A stretch of DNA of 64,000 nucleotides from Haloferax marinum (lineage in GTDB: Archaea; Halobacteriota; Halobacteria; Halobacteriales; Haloferacaceae). The notes under the pieces were generated by a model, which was not told where the DNA came from, ran no database searches, and saw only the letters and a list, made by a program, of their open reading frames with translations. Shown here one piece after another: positions 29,337-38,766 of this stretch. The stretch is taken from the NCBI RefSeq assembly GCF_009674625.1, contig NZ_WKJQ01000001.1, positions 248,001 through 312,000 of the forward strand, in the 5' to 3' direction. Every line of letters starts with the position of its first letter. Within the stretch, counting starts at the first letter, position 1. Both the position numbers and the translations under genes were made by a program.

Positions 29337-29642
29337 ATGAGCATCTGGGTCGATATCGCCCGTCTCTCTGTCGGACTCAGTGCCGTCTTCCTCGTCGTCC
29401 TCCTCGGAATCTGGGGACGGAACCTCGTCACGTTCCGGTCGAAGCACGCACTCGGACTGGTCGTCTTCGGCTTCTTCCTCTTCGCACAGAGTCTCTTTGC
29501 ACTCTACTACTACCTCGTCGACCCGACGCTCTCGGTCTGGTTCGCCACCGAGATGCCCGACGTCGCGTGGCAGGTGTTGATGGGCATCCACGTCCTCCAA
29601 TCGGTCGCGCTCGGTGTCTTGCTGTGGGTGACGTGGGATTGA
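29337..29642 (+). CDS. Small integral membrane protein, 101 residues
   Basis: A 101-residue protein with three hydrophobic helices, near 6-26 (IARLSVGLSAVFLVVLLGIW), 36-60 (KHALGLVVFGFFLFAQSLFA) and 78-98 (WQVLMGIHVLQSVALGVLLW), joined by short loops. No family function is known. The pairing with the winged-helix gene just upstream recurs in haloarchaea, so the two probably form one unit in which the regulator senses or controls this protein. Confidence 0.7.
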   Translation: MSIWVDIARLSVGLSAVFLVVLLGIWGRNLVTFRSKHALGLVVFGFFLFAQSLFALYYYLVDPTLSVWFATEMPDVAWQVLMGIHVLQSVALGVLLWVTWD

Positions 29643-30048
29643 GCGTCATCGTACTTCGACTGTCGGAGTAAGCGTTAATGCCGATGCGACACTGTTTTCG
29701 ACTACGATGCGACGCCACGTGACGACTGCGGCCATCCTATCTGAGGCCCGCCAGTCGCCCCTCTCTGTCGCCCAGTCGTCCATTATTGCGGGGCACTAGC
29801 CTCGCACCTCTCCTCACCCTGTTCTGTCCCGAATCGACGCTGAGCGCCCGCAGTACATCGTATGAAACGACACACATTCCCCACCCGACAGGCGTATCGA
29901 ACACGAACACCCCTGTTCCGACAGCGGCGGGTCCGCCACACCACTCCGAACCGGAGGTCCTGGCATGCCAGAACGTGACACGGAAGGCCGACCCGCGGAC
30001 GCGGACGAGACCCGCCGTTTTGATATATATCCACGAGAAGGACGGGGT
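29643..30048. other. Intergenic region with ileS promoter
   Basis: This 406-base gap has no supported gene. A 30-codon open frame from ATG 29707 is too short and lacks any motif. The right end carries GATATATAT (30022-30030), a strong TATA-like element whose centre is about 22-26 bases before the ileS ATG. It also argues against an in-frame 28-residue N-terminal extension of IleS, since the box lies inside it. Confidence 0.6.
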
Positions 30049-33000
30049 ATGGAAGATATCGCAGACCAGTACACGCCGTCGGACGTCGAGTCCGTCGTCA
30101 GCGAGTACTGGGACGAGAACGACGCGTACGAGGCGACGAAGGAGGCACACGCCGACGACCCGTCGTTCTTCTTCGTCGACGGCCCGCCGTACACGTCCGG
30201 CCAGATGCACCTGGGCACGGCGTGGAACAAGACGCTGAAGGACGCGGTCATCCGGCACAAGCGCATGACGGGGCACCAGGTCACCGACCGTCCCGGCTAC
30301 GACATGCACGGCCTCCCCATCGAGGTCAAAGTCGAAGAGGAACTCGGCTTCACCTCCAAGCGCGACATCGAGGAGTTCGGCATGGAGCAGTTCATCCAGA
30401 AGTGCAAGGAGTTCGCCGTCCGCAACCGCGAGGCGATGGACGAGGACTTCCAGTCTATCGGTACGTGGATGGACTGGGACGACCCCTACGAGACGCTGTC
30501 TCCGGAGTACATGGAGGCCGCGTGGTGGGCGTTCTCGAACGTCGCCGACAACGGCTTGCTCGAACAGGGCAAACGCAGCGTCAACTACTGTCCGCGCTGT
30601 CAGACCGCCATCGCTGCGAACGAAGTCGAGTACGACGAAATCACGTCGCCGTCTATCTACGTCAAGTTCCCGCTGACGGGTCGCGAGGGCAACCTCGTCA
30701 TCTGGACGACGACGCCGTGGACCATCCCGGCGAACACCTTCGTCGCCGTCGCCGAGGAGATGACCTATCAAGCCGTCCGCGCAGAGAAAGACGGCGAGAG
30801 TGAAGTGCTCTACATCGCCGAACCATGTGTCGAGGGCGTCCTGAAGAAGGGTCGCTACGAGGACTACGAAGTCCTCGACGAACTCACCGGCGAAGAGATG
30901 GTCGGCTGGGAGTACGACCACCCGCTCGCCGACGTGCTCGGCGAATACGCCGACTTCGAAGGCGCTGGAGAAGTCTACACCGCCGACTACGTCGAAGCAG
31001 ACCGGACGGGTCTCGTCCACTCCGCACCTGGTCACGGTCAAGAAGACTTCGCCCGCGGCCAGGAACTCGGCCTCGACGTGTTCGTCCCCGTCGACGACAA
31101 AGGCGAGTTCACCGAACAGGGCGGCGACTACGCGGGCACGTTCGTCCGCGACGCCAACCCGATGGTCATCGAGGACCTCGACGAGCGCGGCCACCTGCTC
31201 CACGCCGGCGAGCACGACCACCGCTACGGTCACTGTTGGCGCTGTGACACGGACATCATCTTCCTCGCCACCGACCAGTGGTTCATCACGATTACCGACG
31301 TGAAAGACCAACTGCTGGACAACATCGAGGAGTCCGAGTGGCACCCACAGTGGGCCCGCGACAACCGCTTCCGCGACTTCGTGAGCGACGCCCCCGACTG
31401 GAACATCTCCCGGCAGCGCTACTGGGGTATCCCACTGCCTATCTGGGTCCCGCAAGACCCCGACGCCGAGGGCGCAAAAGAGATGATAGTCGTCGGCACG
31501 CGCGAGGAACTCGCAGAGCGCGTCGACCAGGATATCGACGCCGAGACGGTGGACCTCCACCGACCATCCGTGGACCCGCTCACCATCACCGAAGACGGTG
31601 TGACCTACGAGCGCGTCCCCGACGTGTTCGACGTGTGGATCGACTCCTCGGTCGCCACGTGGGGTACGCTCAACTTCCCGAGTGAGACGGAAGACTACGA
31701 GGAACTGTGGCCCGCCGACCTCATCATCGAGGCGCACGACCAGACGCGCGGCTGGTTCTGGTCGCAACTCGGCATGGGAACCGCCGCGACCGGCGAGTCA
31801 CCGTACAAGGAGGTCATCATGCACGGGTTCGCCAACGACAAGAACGGTCGCAAGATGTCGAAGTCCGTCGGCAACATCGTCACCCCCGAGGAGGCAATCG
31901 ACCGCGCCGGCCGCGACCCGCTTCGCGCCTACCTCCTCTCGCACGACCAGCAGGGTGTGGACCTCTCGTTCGAGTGGGAGGGCCTCGCCGACATGCAGTC
32001 GACGCTCAACATCTTCTGGAACGTCTTCCGCTTCCCACTGCCGTACATGGACCTCGACGGCTACGACCCGGCCGAAGCAGACCTCTCGGAGGGTGAACTC
32101 ACCGTCGTCGACCAGTGGGTGCTCTCACGTCTCCAGACCGTCAAAGCCGAGATGCACGAGGCGTGGGACGACTACCAGGTCCACACGGCGCTCAACACGC
32201 TTCTCGACTTCATCACGCAGGACGTCTCGCGCTTCTACGTGAAGGCAATCCGCGAGCGCATGTGGGACGAAGAGGAGTCCGACTCCAAACTCGGCGCGTA
32301 CGCGACGCTCTCGACGGTACTCGCTGAGTCCATCCAACTCATCGCTCCGTACGCACCGTACATGGCCGAGCGCATGTACCAGCGTCTCGACGGCGGCGAG
32401 ACGACGGTCCACATGCTCTCGTACCCCGAGGTCGACGAGGACCTGCGCGACGAGACGCTCGAAACCAACATGGCGGTCCTTCGCGACGTCGAAGAGGCGG
32501 CGGCCCACGCGCGCCAACTGGGTGGCCGCAAACTCCGCTGGCCCGTCTCGCGCATCGTCGTCGAGTCTGACGACGAAGACGTCGCTGAAGCCGTCGAAGC
32601 CCTCTCTGACCTCCTCTCTGAGCGTGTGAACACGCGCTCGGTGGAGGTGTGCGAGGTGTTCGACGAACTCGTCGAGACGGCCGAACCGCAGATGAGCGTC
32701 ATCGGGCCGGAGTTCGGGGCCGAGGCGCAGAAGATTATGGAGGCCGTCGAAGGTCTCACCCGCGCCGACGTGGAAGCAGGCGTCGACGTCGACGGTGAGA
32801 CGTACGAACTCACCGACGAGATGGTCTCGTACGTCAAAGAGCCGCCGGAGAACGTCGTCGGTGCCGACTTCGAAGGTGGCACCGTCTACGTGGACACCGC
32901 GCTCACCGACGACATCGAGTCCGAGGGCTACGCCCGCGACGTCATCCGCCGCATCCAGGAGATGCGCAAGCAACTCGACCTCGACGTCGAAGAAGAAATC

Positions 33001-33180
33001 GACGTGGGCGTCGTCGTCGAAGACGACCGCGTCACCGGATTCGTCGAGGAGAACGCCGACCTCATCGCGTCGGAAGTTCGCGCGCGCGAGTTCGAACTCG
33101 GAACTGCCGACGGAGATACCGTCGAAGAGTGGGACGTCGAAGACGTGTCGGTGACCATCGCGGTCACGCGACTCGACTAA
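30049..33180 (+). CDS. ileS: Isoleucyl-tRNA synthetase
   Basis: A 1043-residue class I aminoacyl-tRNA synthetase charging tRNA-Ile. The first signature is PPYTSGQMHLGTAWNK (HLGT, 54-57), the second GRKMSKSVGN with KMSKS at 602-606. A large editing domain lies between them (WTTTPWTIPANT, then the YTADYVEADRTGLVHSAPGHG region). Cys pairs NYCPRCQT and GHCWRCDT are present. The C-terminal anticodon-binding and archaeal DUF5915-like extension is complete. The ATG chosen is leaderless relative to the TATA-like box at 30022-30030. Confidence 0.97.
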   Translation: MEDIADQYTPSDVESVVSEYWDENDAYEATKEAHADDPSFFFVDGPPYTSGQMHLGTAWNKTLKDAVIRHKRMTGHQVTDRPGYDMHGLPIEVKVEEELGFTSKRDIEEFGMEQFIQKCKEFAVRNREAMDEDFQSIGTWMDWDDPYETLSPEYMEAAWWAFSNVADNGLLEQGKRSVNYCPRCQTAIAANEVEYDEITSPSIYVKFPLTGREGNLVIWTTTPWTIPANTFVAVAEEMTYQAVRAEKDGESEVLYIAEPCVEGVLKKGRYEDYEVLDELTGEEMVGWEYDHPLADVLGEYADFEGAGEVYTADYVEADRTGLVHSAPGHGQEDFARGQELGLDVFVPVDDKGEFTEQGGDYAGTFVRDANPMVIEDLDERGHLLHAGEHDHRYGHCWRCDTDIIFLATDQWFITITDVKDQLLDNIEESEWHPQWARDNRFRDFVSDAPDWNISRQRYWGIPLPIWVPQDPDAEGAKEMIVVGTREELAERVDQDIDAETVDLHRPSVDPLTITEDGVTYERVPDVFDVWIDSSVATWGTLNFPSETEDYEELWPADLIIEAHDQTRGWFWSQLGMGTAATGESPYKEVIMHGFANDKNGRKMSKSVGNIVTPEEAIDRAGRDPLRAYLLSHDQQGVDLSFEWEGLADMQSTLNIFWNVFRFPLPYMDLDGYDPAEADLSEGELTVVDQWVLSRLQTVKAEMHEAWDDYQVHTALNTLLDFITQDVSRFYVKAIRERMWDEEESDSKLGAYATLSTVLAESIQLIAPYAPYMAERMYQRLDGGETTVHMLSYPEVDEDLRDETLETNMAVLRDVEEAAAHARQLGGRKLRWPVSRIVVESDDEDVAEAVEALSDLLSERVNTRSVEVCEVFDELVETAEPQMSVIGPEFGAEAQKIMEAVEGLTRADVEAGVDVDGETYELTDEMVSYVKEPPENVVGADFEGGTVYVDTALTDDIESEGYARDVIRRIQEMRKQLDLDVEEEIDVGVVVEDDRVTGFVEENADLIASEVRAREFELGTADGDTVEEWDVEDVSVTIAVTRLD

Positions 33181-33290
33181 GCACACACCGAACCCGTCCT
33201 AACCATCCAATTTTCCCACACATCTTGGCTCGATGAGCCTTCAGCTTGACGAACACTTTTGGTCGAATCGTCCAATAGATAATGTGGACC

Positions 33291-34292
33291 ATGAAGAAAC
33301 TCATCAACGAACCCGGAGCGGTCGTAGACGAGATGCTCGATGGAATGGTAGCGGCGCACCCCGAACTGCGCCGACTCGATGGGACGAACGTCCTCGTCCG
33401 CGGCGACGCGCCGGTCGATGGGAAAGTCGCAATCGTCTCCGGCGGTGGGTCCGGCCACGAACCCACACACGCGGGATATCTCGGTGAGGGGATGCTCGAC
33501 GGTGCCGCAGCAGGAGAAGTGTTCACCTCGCCGACCGCCGACCAACTGAACGAGATGATTCAGGCGACCGACTCGGGCGCGGGCGTCCTCTGTGTCGTCA
33601 AGAACTACGAAGGCGACGTGATGAACTTCGACACCGCCGCGGAGATGGCGGGGATGGAGGATGTCGAAGTCGAGCAAGTCGTCGTCAACGACGACGTCGC
33701 GGTCGAAGACTCCCTGTACACCTCGGGTCGCCGCGGTGTCGCAGGCACGATTTTCGTCCACAAGTGTGCCGGCGCGAAGGCGGCCCAGGGCGCGGACCTC
33801 GGAGAGGTCAAAGCGGTCGCAGAGAACGTCATCGACAACGTCCGAACGATGGGGATGGCTCTCACCTCGTGTATCACGCCCGAGAAAGGCGAACCCACGT
33901 TCGACCTCGGCGACGACGAAATCGAACTCGGCATCGGTATCCACGGCGAACCGGGGACCGAACGCGCCGACATCATGAGTGCCGACGAGATAACCGAACA
34001 TCTGACCGAAAACGTCCTCGACGACCTCGACCTCGACGAGGGCGAAGAAGTCGTCACGATGGTCAACGGCATGGGTGGAACCCCGCTGTCGGAACTCTAC
34101 ATCGTCAACCGCAAACTCCAGTCGATGCTCGACGAACGCGGTATCGAGACCTGGGACGCGTGGGTCGGCGACTACATGACCTCGCTCGATATGATGGGAT
34201 GTTCGGTCTCCGTCCTCCGCGTCGACGACGAACTCAAAGAACTCCTCGCCGCACCGGCGAAGACGCCGGCGCTCACGGTCACTGAAGAGTAG
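33291..34292 (+). CDS. dhaK: Dihydroxyacetone kinase subunit DhaK
   Basis: A 333-residue subunit that binds dihydroxyacetone covalently and passes it to DhaL for phosphorylation. The substrate loop SGGGSGHEPTHAGY has His56, and the hemiaminal-forming His is His218 in GIGIHGEPG. The NGMGGTPLSELY segment is typical. The start MKKLINEPGAVVDEML is the family start; three codons upstream would add MWT. It heads the dha genes, but a T-rich gap separates it from dhaL. Works with DhaL, DhaM and HPr in a PTS-type kinase that uses phosphoenolpyruvate instead of ATP. Confidence 0.95.
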   Translation: MKKLINEPGAVVDEMLDGMVAAHPELRRLDGTNVLVRGDAPVDGKVAIVSGGGSGHEPTHAGYLGEGMLDGAAAGEVFTSPTADQLNEMIQATDSGAGVLCVVKNYEGDVMNFDTAAEMAGMEDVEVEQVVVNDDVAVEDSLYTSGRRGVAGTIFVHKCAGAKAAQGADLGEVKAVAENVIDNVRTMGMALTSCITPEKGEPTFDLGDDEIELGIGIHGEPGTERADIMSADEITEHLTENVLDDLDLDEGEEVVTMVNGMGGTPLSELYIVNRKLQSMLDERGIETWDAWVGDYMTSLDMMGCSVSVLRVDDELKELLAAPAKTPALTVTEE

Positions 34293-34391
34293 TCCGACGA
34301 CGAGCGCACGGTCGAGACGGACTTTTTCCTGATTTTTCGCGGACCTGGAAGCGGGGCAAGGGATTAACGACCGGGGTACGAATGAAGCGAC
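34293..34391 (+). promoter_or_regulatory. T-rich gap and likely second promoter between dhaK and dhaL
   Basis: The gap holds ACTTTTTCCTGATTTTTCGC (34321-34340), two T5 runs that could end the dhaK transcript in part. About 28 bases before the dhaL ATG lies GGATTAACG (34361-34369), a TATA-like element. DhaL and DhaM may therefore be transcribed separately from DhaK, or in addition to read-through. Confidence 0.4.
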
Positions 34392-35090
34392 ATGGCCGAC
34401 GTTGATACACAACGTGAAGCGGTGTTGGAGGCGCTCGACAACGTTTCGACGCGACTCACCGACGAAAAATCGTATCTCACCGACCTCGACTCCGCAATTG
34501 GCGACGCTGACCACGGGTCGAACATGCAACGCGGCTTTTCGAAAGCGGCCGAAAAGCGCGACGACTTCTCCGAGATGGAACCCCACGAAGTCGTCAAGAA
34601 CATCGGGACGACGCTCATCTCGAACGTTGGCGGCGCGTCCGGTCCACTCTACGGCGGGTCGATTATGTTCGCCAGCCAGGAACTCGAAGGCGGCATCACC
34701 ACCGAAAGCTCGGTGGCGTTTGCCGAGGCGTATCTGGACAAGGTGAAAGACCGCGGTGGTGCGCAGGTCGGGTCGAAGACGATGGTCGACGCGCTCGTGC
34801 CGGCAGTCCACACCTACAAGAAATCTGTCGAACAGGACGACCTCCCACCACTGGAGGCGCTCGCGAAAGCCGTCGACGCCGCCGAACGAGGTGTCGCGTT
34901 CACCACGCCAATCAAGGCGCTGAAGGGCCGAGCATCCTTCCTCGACTGGCGCTCTGTCGGTCATCAAGACCCTGGCGCGACGAGTACGCTGTTCATCATG
35001 GAAGAACTGCTAGCGACTGCCGAGGAGTATCTCGATGGCGACGTCGTCCGTGACGCACGTGCAGACAACGCCGTTCGGAGGGACGAATGA
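34392..35090 (+). CDS. dhaL: Dihydroxyacetone kinase subunit DhaL
   Basis: A 232-residue ADP-binding subunit that phosphorylates the dihydroxyacetone held by DhaK. The Mg/ADP motif LTDLDSAIGDADHGSNM places Asp33, Asp38 and Asp40 as metal ligands, and NVGGASGPLYGG forms the nucleotide loop. ADP stays bound and is rephosphorylated by DhaM. The gene overlaps dhaM by four bases (ATGA), so both are translated together. Length fits the family. Confidence 0.95.
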   Translation: MADVDTQREAVLEALDNVSTRLTDEKSYLTDLDSAIGDADHGSNMQRGFSKAAEKRDDFSEMEPHEVVKNIGTTLISNVGGASGPLYGGSIMFASQELEGGITTESSVAFAEAYLDKVKDRGGAQVGSKTMVDALVPAVHTYKKSVEQDDLPPLEALAKAVDAAERGVAFTTPIKALKGRASFLDWRSVGHQDPGATSTLFIMEELLATAEEYLDGDVVRDARADNAVRRDE

Positions 35091-35473
35091 TCGGACTCGT
35101 CGTCGTCTCGCACAGCGCGAGCGCGGCCGAGGGAATCGCAGAGGTCGCCGCACAGATGGGCGGTGGGAATGCTCGAATCGTCCCCGCCGGTGGAGACGAA
35201 GACGGTATCGGCACGTCACCCGACCGCATCCGTGCGGGTCTCGAGGAGGCAGACGACGGCGACGGTGTCGTCGTACTCGTCGACTTGGGGAGCGCCGTGA
35301 TGAACACAGAACTCGCGATCGAGATGGCGGCCGACGTGAACGCGGCGATTGCCGACGCACCGATTCTCGAAGGAACACTCAACGCCGCGGTGGAGACGAC
35401 GAGCAAGAAAGCGACGATTCAGTCCGTCGTCGACCGCGCCGAAGAGGCACGAGAGTACCGAAAACTGAACTGA
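35087..35473 (+). CDS. dhaM: PTS-dependent dihydroxyacetone kinase phosphotransfer subunit DhaM
   Basis: A 128-residue EIIA-mannose-like domain. The N-terminal MIGLVVVSHSASAAEGI has the phospho-accepting His9, and VVVLVDLGSAVMNTELA is the conserved loop. It carries only the EIIA part; the HPr and EI-like domains fused in some bacterial DhaM proteins are absent. A separate HPr gene lies just downstream in the opposite direction (35496-35771), and an EI enzyme must be encoded elsewhere. Translationally coupled to dhaL. Confidence 0.93.
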   Translation: MIGLVVVSHSASAAEGIAEVAAQMGGGNARIVPAGGDEDGIGTSPDRIRAGLEEADDGDGVVVLVDLGSAVMNTELAIEMAADVNAAIADAPILEGTLNAAVETTSKKATIQSVVDRAEEAREYRKLN

Positions 35474-35495
35474 CTCGGCGCTCTCGTCTGATTCT

Positions 35496-35771
35496 TCACT
35501 CTTCGTCGTCTGACTCGGGCGTCGAGAGCACTTCTTCGAGCGCGTCGAGCGCGGATTCGGCGTCGTCGCCGTCTGCAACGAGACGCACGTCTTCACCGTG
35601 AGAGACGTTGAGCCCAGTTACTGCGAGCATACTGGCAGCGGAGACGAGTCCGTCGTCTTCGGCGCGGCCGAGTTGGACGTCGGCGTCGAACGAGTTGGCA
35701 GTCTCGACGAACCGCGATGCTGGGCGTGCGTGCAGACCGGCTTTCGGGACGACAGTGACGATTCGTTCCAT
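35496..35771 (-). CDS. ptsH: HPr-family phosphocarrier protein
   Basis: A 91-residue HPr. The phosphorylated His is in PKAGLHARPASRF (His15 region), and the second helix motif is VSAASMLAVTGLNVSHG, where the Ser of the bacterial regulatory site region is present. The acidic C-terminus is haloarchaeal. It is read opposite to dhaM with 22 bases between the two stops, and faces away from the glycerol genes. It should carry phosphate from EI to DhaM. The start is the ATG at complement 35769-35771; the long upstream frame has no homology and is ignored. Confidence 0.92.
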   Translation of the reverse strand: MERIVTVVPKAGLHARPASRFVETANSFDADVQLGRAEDDGLVSAASMLAVTGLNVSHGEDVRLVADGDDAESALDALEEVLSTPESDDEE

Positions 35772-35862
35772 AGCTGTTGGTACCGACGCCGATGCGTTAT
35801 CACTGGTGGTTGCGGAACATCGCGCCAAAAAATGGAAGGTAGCTGTGTGTTCGTGCCGTGCG

Positions 35863-36879
35863 TTACATTCCGAGCGTGGCGACCCACGACGAACTCGGGA
35901 AGATTCCCACGATCGCGAGAACCGCGATGAGGAACGTCCCGAAGACGATCGCGGCCGCCGGTGGGTCCCAGTGGGTGTCGCCGTGCGAGTAGAAGACACG
36001 CTGGAACGCCTCACCGAAGAGCGCGCAGATACCGCCGAACACACCGCCGATGACGAGTGCGACGATACCGAGTTCTGCGGCCCCAGACGTCCACGCGAGC
36101 GCCGCCGTCGAACCGGGCAGCGCCATGTGGTGCGTCACGGGGACGCGCTCGACGCCGAGGTTGAGGAACAGCAGACTGGCCGCCGAGATACCGAACGCGA
36201 GGAACGGACTCCCGGTGACGAGTGCGATGTACGCCGCGACGATTCCCATCACGACGCCGATAGCGCCCACTTCCTGCCACTTGTACATGTTCGGAAGCCA
36301 CGGCTCGACGCTCAGGCGTCCACTCTCGCCGCCGTCTGCGACGGCACCGCCGCGAGTCTCACCGCGCTCGAACGGCGTCATGTCGAAGTAGCCGTCGCCG
36401 CGGACCTTCCCGATGATGTCGTAGCCGAAGACAGCGCGGTGGAGGAGCGCCGAGAGCGTCACACCCATCGCGATGTGGTCGTACGGCATGCTGAACGACC
36501 CCGAGAGGACGGTCAGCCAGTAACCGATGATACCGAAGACACCACCGACTGCGAGCACGTCGGGTTTCGAACCGAGTGCGAAGCCGATGTCCTTGGCTTT
36601 GTGGTAGTCGAAGCCGCTGTCGATGTAACCACGGTTGGCCGCGTAGGCGGCCGCCGCTGCACCGCCGGCGAAACTGATTGCCGGGGAGAACGGAACACCG
36701 AACGCGACGGCACCGGTGATTGCACCCGCGTCTGCGTCGACGTACGACGCCACTTCACCGGCGATGACTGCGAAGCCGGTGAAGATGAAGACGGGCAGTG
36801 CACCGATTGCTGCGCCGAATGCGCCGCCAGCGAAGGCGGCGATGATCATCTCGATGGCCCAGAGGTCTTGAAGTGCCAT
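35863..36879 (-). CDS. Multi-pass membrane protein of the glycerol operon, putative glycerol transporter
   Basis: A 338-residue protein with about eight to nine hydrophobic helices rich in Gly and Ala, starting MALQDLWAIEMIIAAFAGG. It is three bases downstream of glpK in the same direction, so it is in the glpK operon. In Haloferax literature a downstream gene of glpK has been proposed to be a glycerol facilitator (GlpX-like). It lacks the NPA motifs of aquaporin-type GlpF, so it is a different family. Transport of glycerol or of another operon substrate is inferred only from context. Confidence 0.7.
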   Translation of the reverse strand: MALQDLWAIEMIIAAFAGGAFGAAIGALPVFIFTGFAVIAGEVASYVDADAGAITGAVAFGVPFSPAISFAGGAAAAAYAANRGYIDSGFDYHKAKDIGFALGSKPDVLAVGGVFGIIGYWLTVLSGSFSMPYDHIAMGVTLSALLHRAVFGYDIIGKVRGDGYFDMTPFERGETRGGAVADGGESGRLSVEPWLPNMYKWQEVGAIGVVMGIVAAYIALVTGSPFLAFGISAASLLFLNLGVERVPVTHHMALPGSTAALAWTSGAAELGIVALVIGGVFGGICALFGEAFQRVFYSHGDTHWDPPAAAIVFGTFLIAVLAIVGIFPSSSWVATLGM

Positions 36880-36882
36880 CGA

Positions 36883-38421
36883 TTACTCCTCGCTATCGCG
36901 TGCCCAGTCGAGGGAGCGCTCGACTGCTTCCTTCCAGCGACCGTAGCGGTGCTCGACGTTCTGTGGGTTCGACGGGTTGAACTCGCGGTCGACCTGCCAG
37001 TTCGCGCGAAGTTCGTCCAGCGTCTCCCAGTACCCGACGGCGAGGCCGGCAGCGTAGGCAGCACCGAGTGCGGTCGTCTCGTCGACTTCTGGACGGACGA
37101 TTTCGGTGTCGAGGATGTTCGACTGGAGCTGACAGAGGAAGTTGTTCTTGACTGCACCACCGTCGACACGGAGGCTCGAGAGGTCGATGTCGCTGTCTTC
37201 GACCATCGCTTCGGCGACGTCGCGCGTCTGGAACGCGATGGATTCGAGCGTCGCGCGGACGATGTGTTCGCGACGAGTGCCGCGCGTCATGCCGACGATA
37301 GTCCCGCGAGCACGCTGGTCCCAGTGCGGGGCACCGAGGCCGGCGAACGCCGGGACGAAGTAGACGCCGTCCGTCGAGTCGACGGAGCGAGCGAGTTTCT
37401 CGGACTCTGCAGCGTCCTCGATGAGCGTCATGTCTTCGAGCCACTCGATTGCGGCGCCCGTGATGAAGATGGAGCCTTCGAGTGCGTACTGGACAGGCTC
37501 ACCGGAGCGCTGGAACCCGACGGTCGTGAGGAGACCGTGTTCCGACATGACGGCCTCTTCGCCGGTGTTCATCAGCATGAACGACCCGGTACCGTAGGTG
37601 TTCTTGGCGTCACCTGCGTCGAAACAGGTCTGACCGAACAGTGCTGCTTGCTGGTCACCGAGCGCACCCGCGACGGGGATTTCGGCGCCCATGAAGCCGC
37701 TTGCGTCGGTCGTTCCGTAGTAGTCGTCGTCGGACGACGGACGGACTTCCGGAACCATCTCCCGTGGGACGTTGAACTCCTCGAGGAGTTCGTCGTCCCA
37801 GTCCATGTCGTGGATGTTGAACAACATGGTCCGGGAGGCGTTCGTGACGTCAGTGATGTGGTTGCCCGTCAGCTTGTAGATGAGCCACGTGTCGATGGTA
37901 CCGAAGGCAAGTTCACCTTCTTCGGCACGCTCGCGAACGTCTGCGGGACGAGCGCGCTGCAGTTTGATGGGGTCAGAGTTGTCGAGAAGCCACTCTGCCT
38001 TCGTCGCAGAGAAGTACGCGTCGGGTTCGAGGCCCGTCTTCTGCTGGACGTCGTCTTTCTTGCCCTCTTCTTCGAGCGTCTCGATTCGGTCGGTCGTCCG
38101 GCGGTCCTGCCAGACGATTGCGTTGTGAATCGGTTGCCCCGTCTCGCGGTCCCAGACGACGGTCGTCTCACGCTGGTTCGTGATACCGATTGCTTCGAGT
38201 TGCTCGGCCTCGAGATTCGCGCTCTCGAGTGCCTCGCCGATTACCTCCTTCGTGTTCTCCCAGATCTCGTTGGCGTCGTGTTCGACCCAACCTGGTTCGG
38301 GGTAGATCTGTTCGTGCTTTTCGTATGCGTTCGCGACCACTTTCCCGTCGTGGTCGAACACCATGAACCGCGTTCCTGTGGTACCCTGGTCGATGGCACC
38401 GACGTAAGTTTCTCCTGACAT
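36883..38421 (-). CDS. glpK: Glycerol kinase
   Basis: A 512-residue FGGY-family kinase that makes glycerol-3-phosphate from glycerol and ATP. Visible family segments are YVGAIDQGTTGTRFMVFD at the N-terminus, GITNQRETTVVWDRETG, IVWQDRRT, the GTIDTWLIYKLTG loop, GDQQAALFGQ, KNTYGTGSFMLMN, and LRVDGGAVKNNFL. The start ATG is at complement 38419-38421; upstream codons are non-conserved. A GAGG sequence about 15 bases before the ATG may aid initiation, and the transcript seems to have a leader of about 40 bases. First gene of a two-gene operon with the membrane protein. Confidence 0.97.
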   Translation of the reverse strand: MSGETYVGAIDQGTTGTRFMVFDHDGKVVANAYEKHEQIYPEPGWVEHDANEIWENTKEVIGEALESANLEAEQLEAIGITNQRETTVVWDRETGQPIHNAIVWQDRRTTDRIETLEEEGKKDDVQQKTGLEPDAYFSATKAEWLLDNSDPIKLQRARPADVRERAEEGELAFGTIDTWLIYKLTGNHITDVTNASRTMLFNIHDMDWDDELLEEFNVPREMVPEVRPSSDDDYYGTTDASGFMGAEIPVAGALGDQQAALFGQTCFDAGDAKNTYGTGSFMLMNTGEEAVMSEHGLLTTVGFQRSGEPVQYALEGSIFITGAAIEWLEDMTLIEDAAESEKLARSVDSTDGVYFVPAFAGLGAPHWDQRARGTIVGMTRGTRREHIVRATLESIAFQTRDVAEAMVEDSDIDLSSLRVDGGAVKNNFLCQLQSNILDTEIVRPEVDETTALGAAYAAGLAVGYWETLDELRANWQVDREFNPSNPQNVEHRYGRWKEAVERSLDWARDSEE

Positions 38422-38468
38422 TGCTAACCAACCTCGATTCGAACTCTCTGCGTGAGAGTCCGACCACA

Positions 38469-38498
38469 TTGAACATGTACAAATTATATGATAAAAGT
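38469..38498 (-). promoter_or_regulatory. glpK promoter with palindromic operator
   Basis: On the complement strand a T/A-rich TATA region (complement of about 38483-38498, CTTTTATCATATAATT) is followed at once by the near-perfect palindrome TTGTACATGTTCAA (complement of 38469-38482; core ACATGT). The palindrome would cover the likely transcription start, near 38463. This is a typical position for a repressor. Confidence 0.5.
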
Positions 38499-38722
38499 TT
38501 CTTTACTCCTGAGTACCCACCGGCGATAGTCATTTGTCCCGATAGTGTTCTAACCGGCCAATATCTGGAGAATTATTTCGTACTGGCGCTCGTTATGGTC
38601 CTATTCGCGTGTCAACCCTCTGCATTGATTTTGCGGGGTTTCTTGAGTCGGGTTCACGGGCACGAACCGAGGGTGACCGACATCTCGAAGGTGCGAATCG
38701 AACACTGGTGACCCACGAGGTG

Positions 38723-38766
38723 GAACTGACGGGGGACCGCGGTAGAACTGACGGAGCGCCGCGGTA
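38723..38766. repeat. Tandem 22-bp duplication after glpC
   Basis: Copies 38723-38744 and 38745-38766 share GAACTGACGG and CCGCGGTA, differing at three positions in the middle. They begin 16 bases from the glpC stop. Each contains the palindrome CCGCGG, so the pair might fold in the glpABC 3' end. Confidence 0.8.

Noticed and set aside
29707..29799. 30-codon open frame upstream of ileS
   Set aside because: Too short, no motif, and no clear TATA element at the right distance.
35608..38418. 936-codon plus-strand open frame opposite glpK and the transporter gene
   Set aside because: Antisense shadow; it spans two well supported genes and has no family features.
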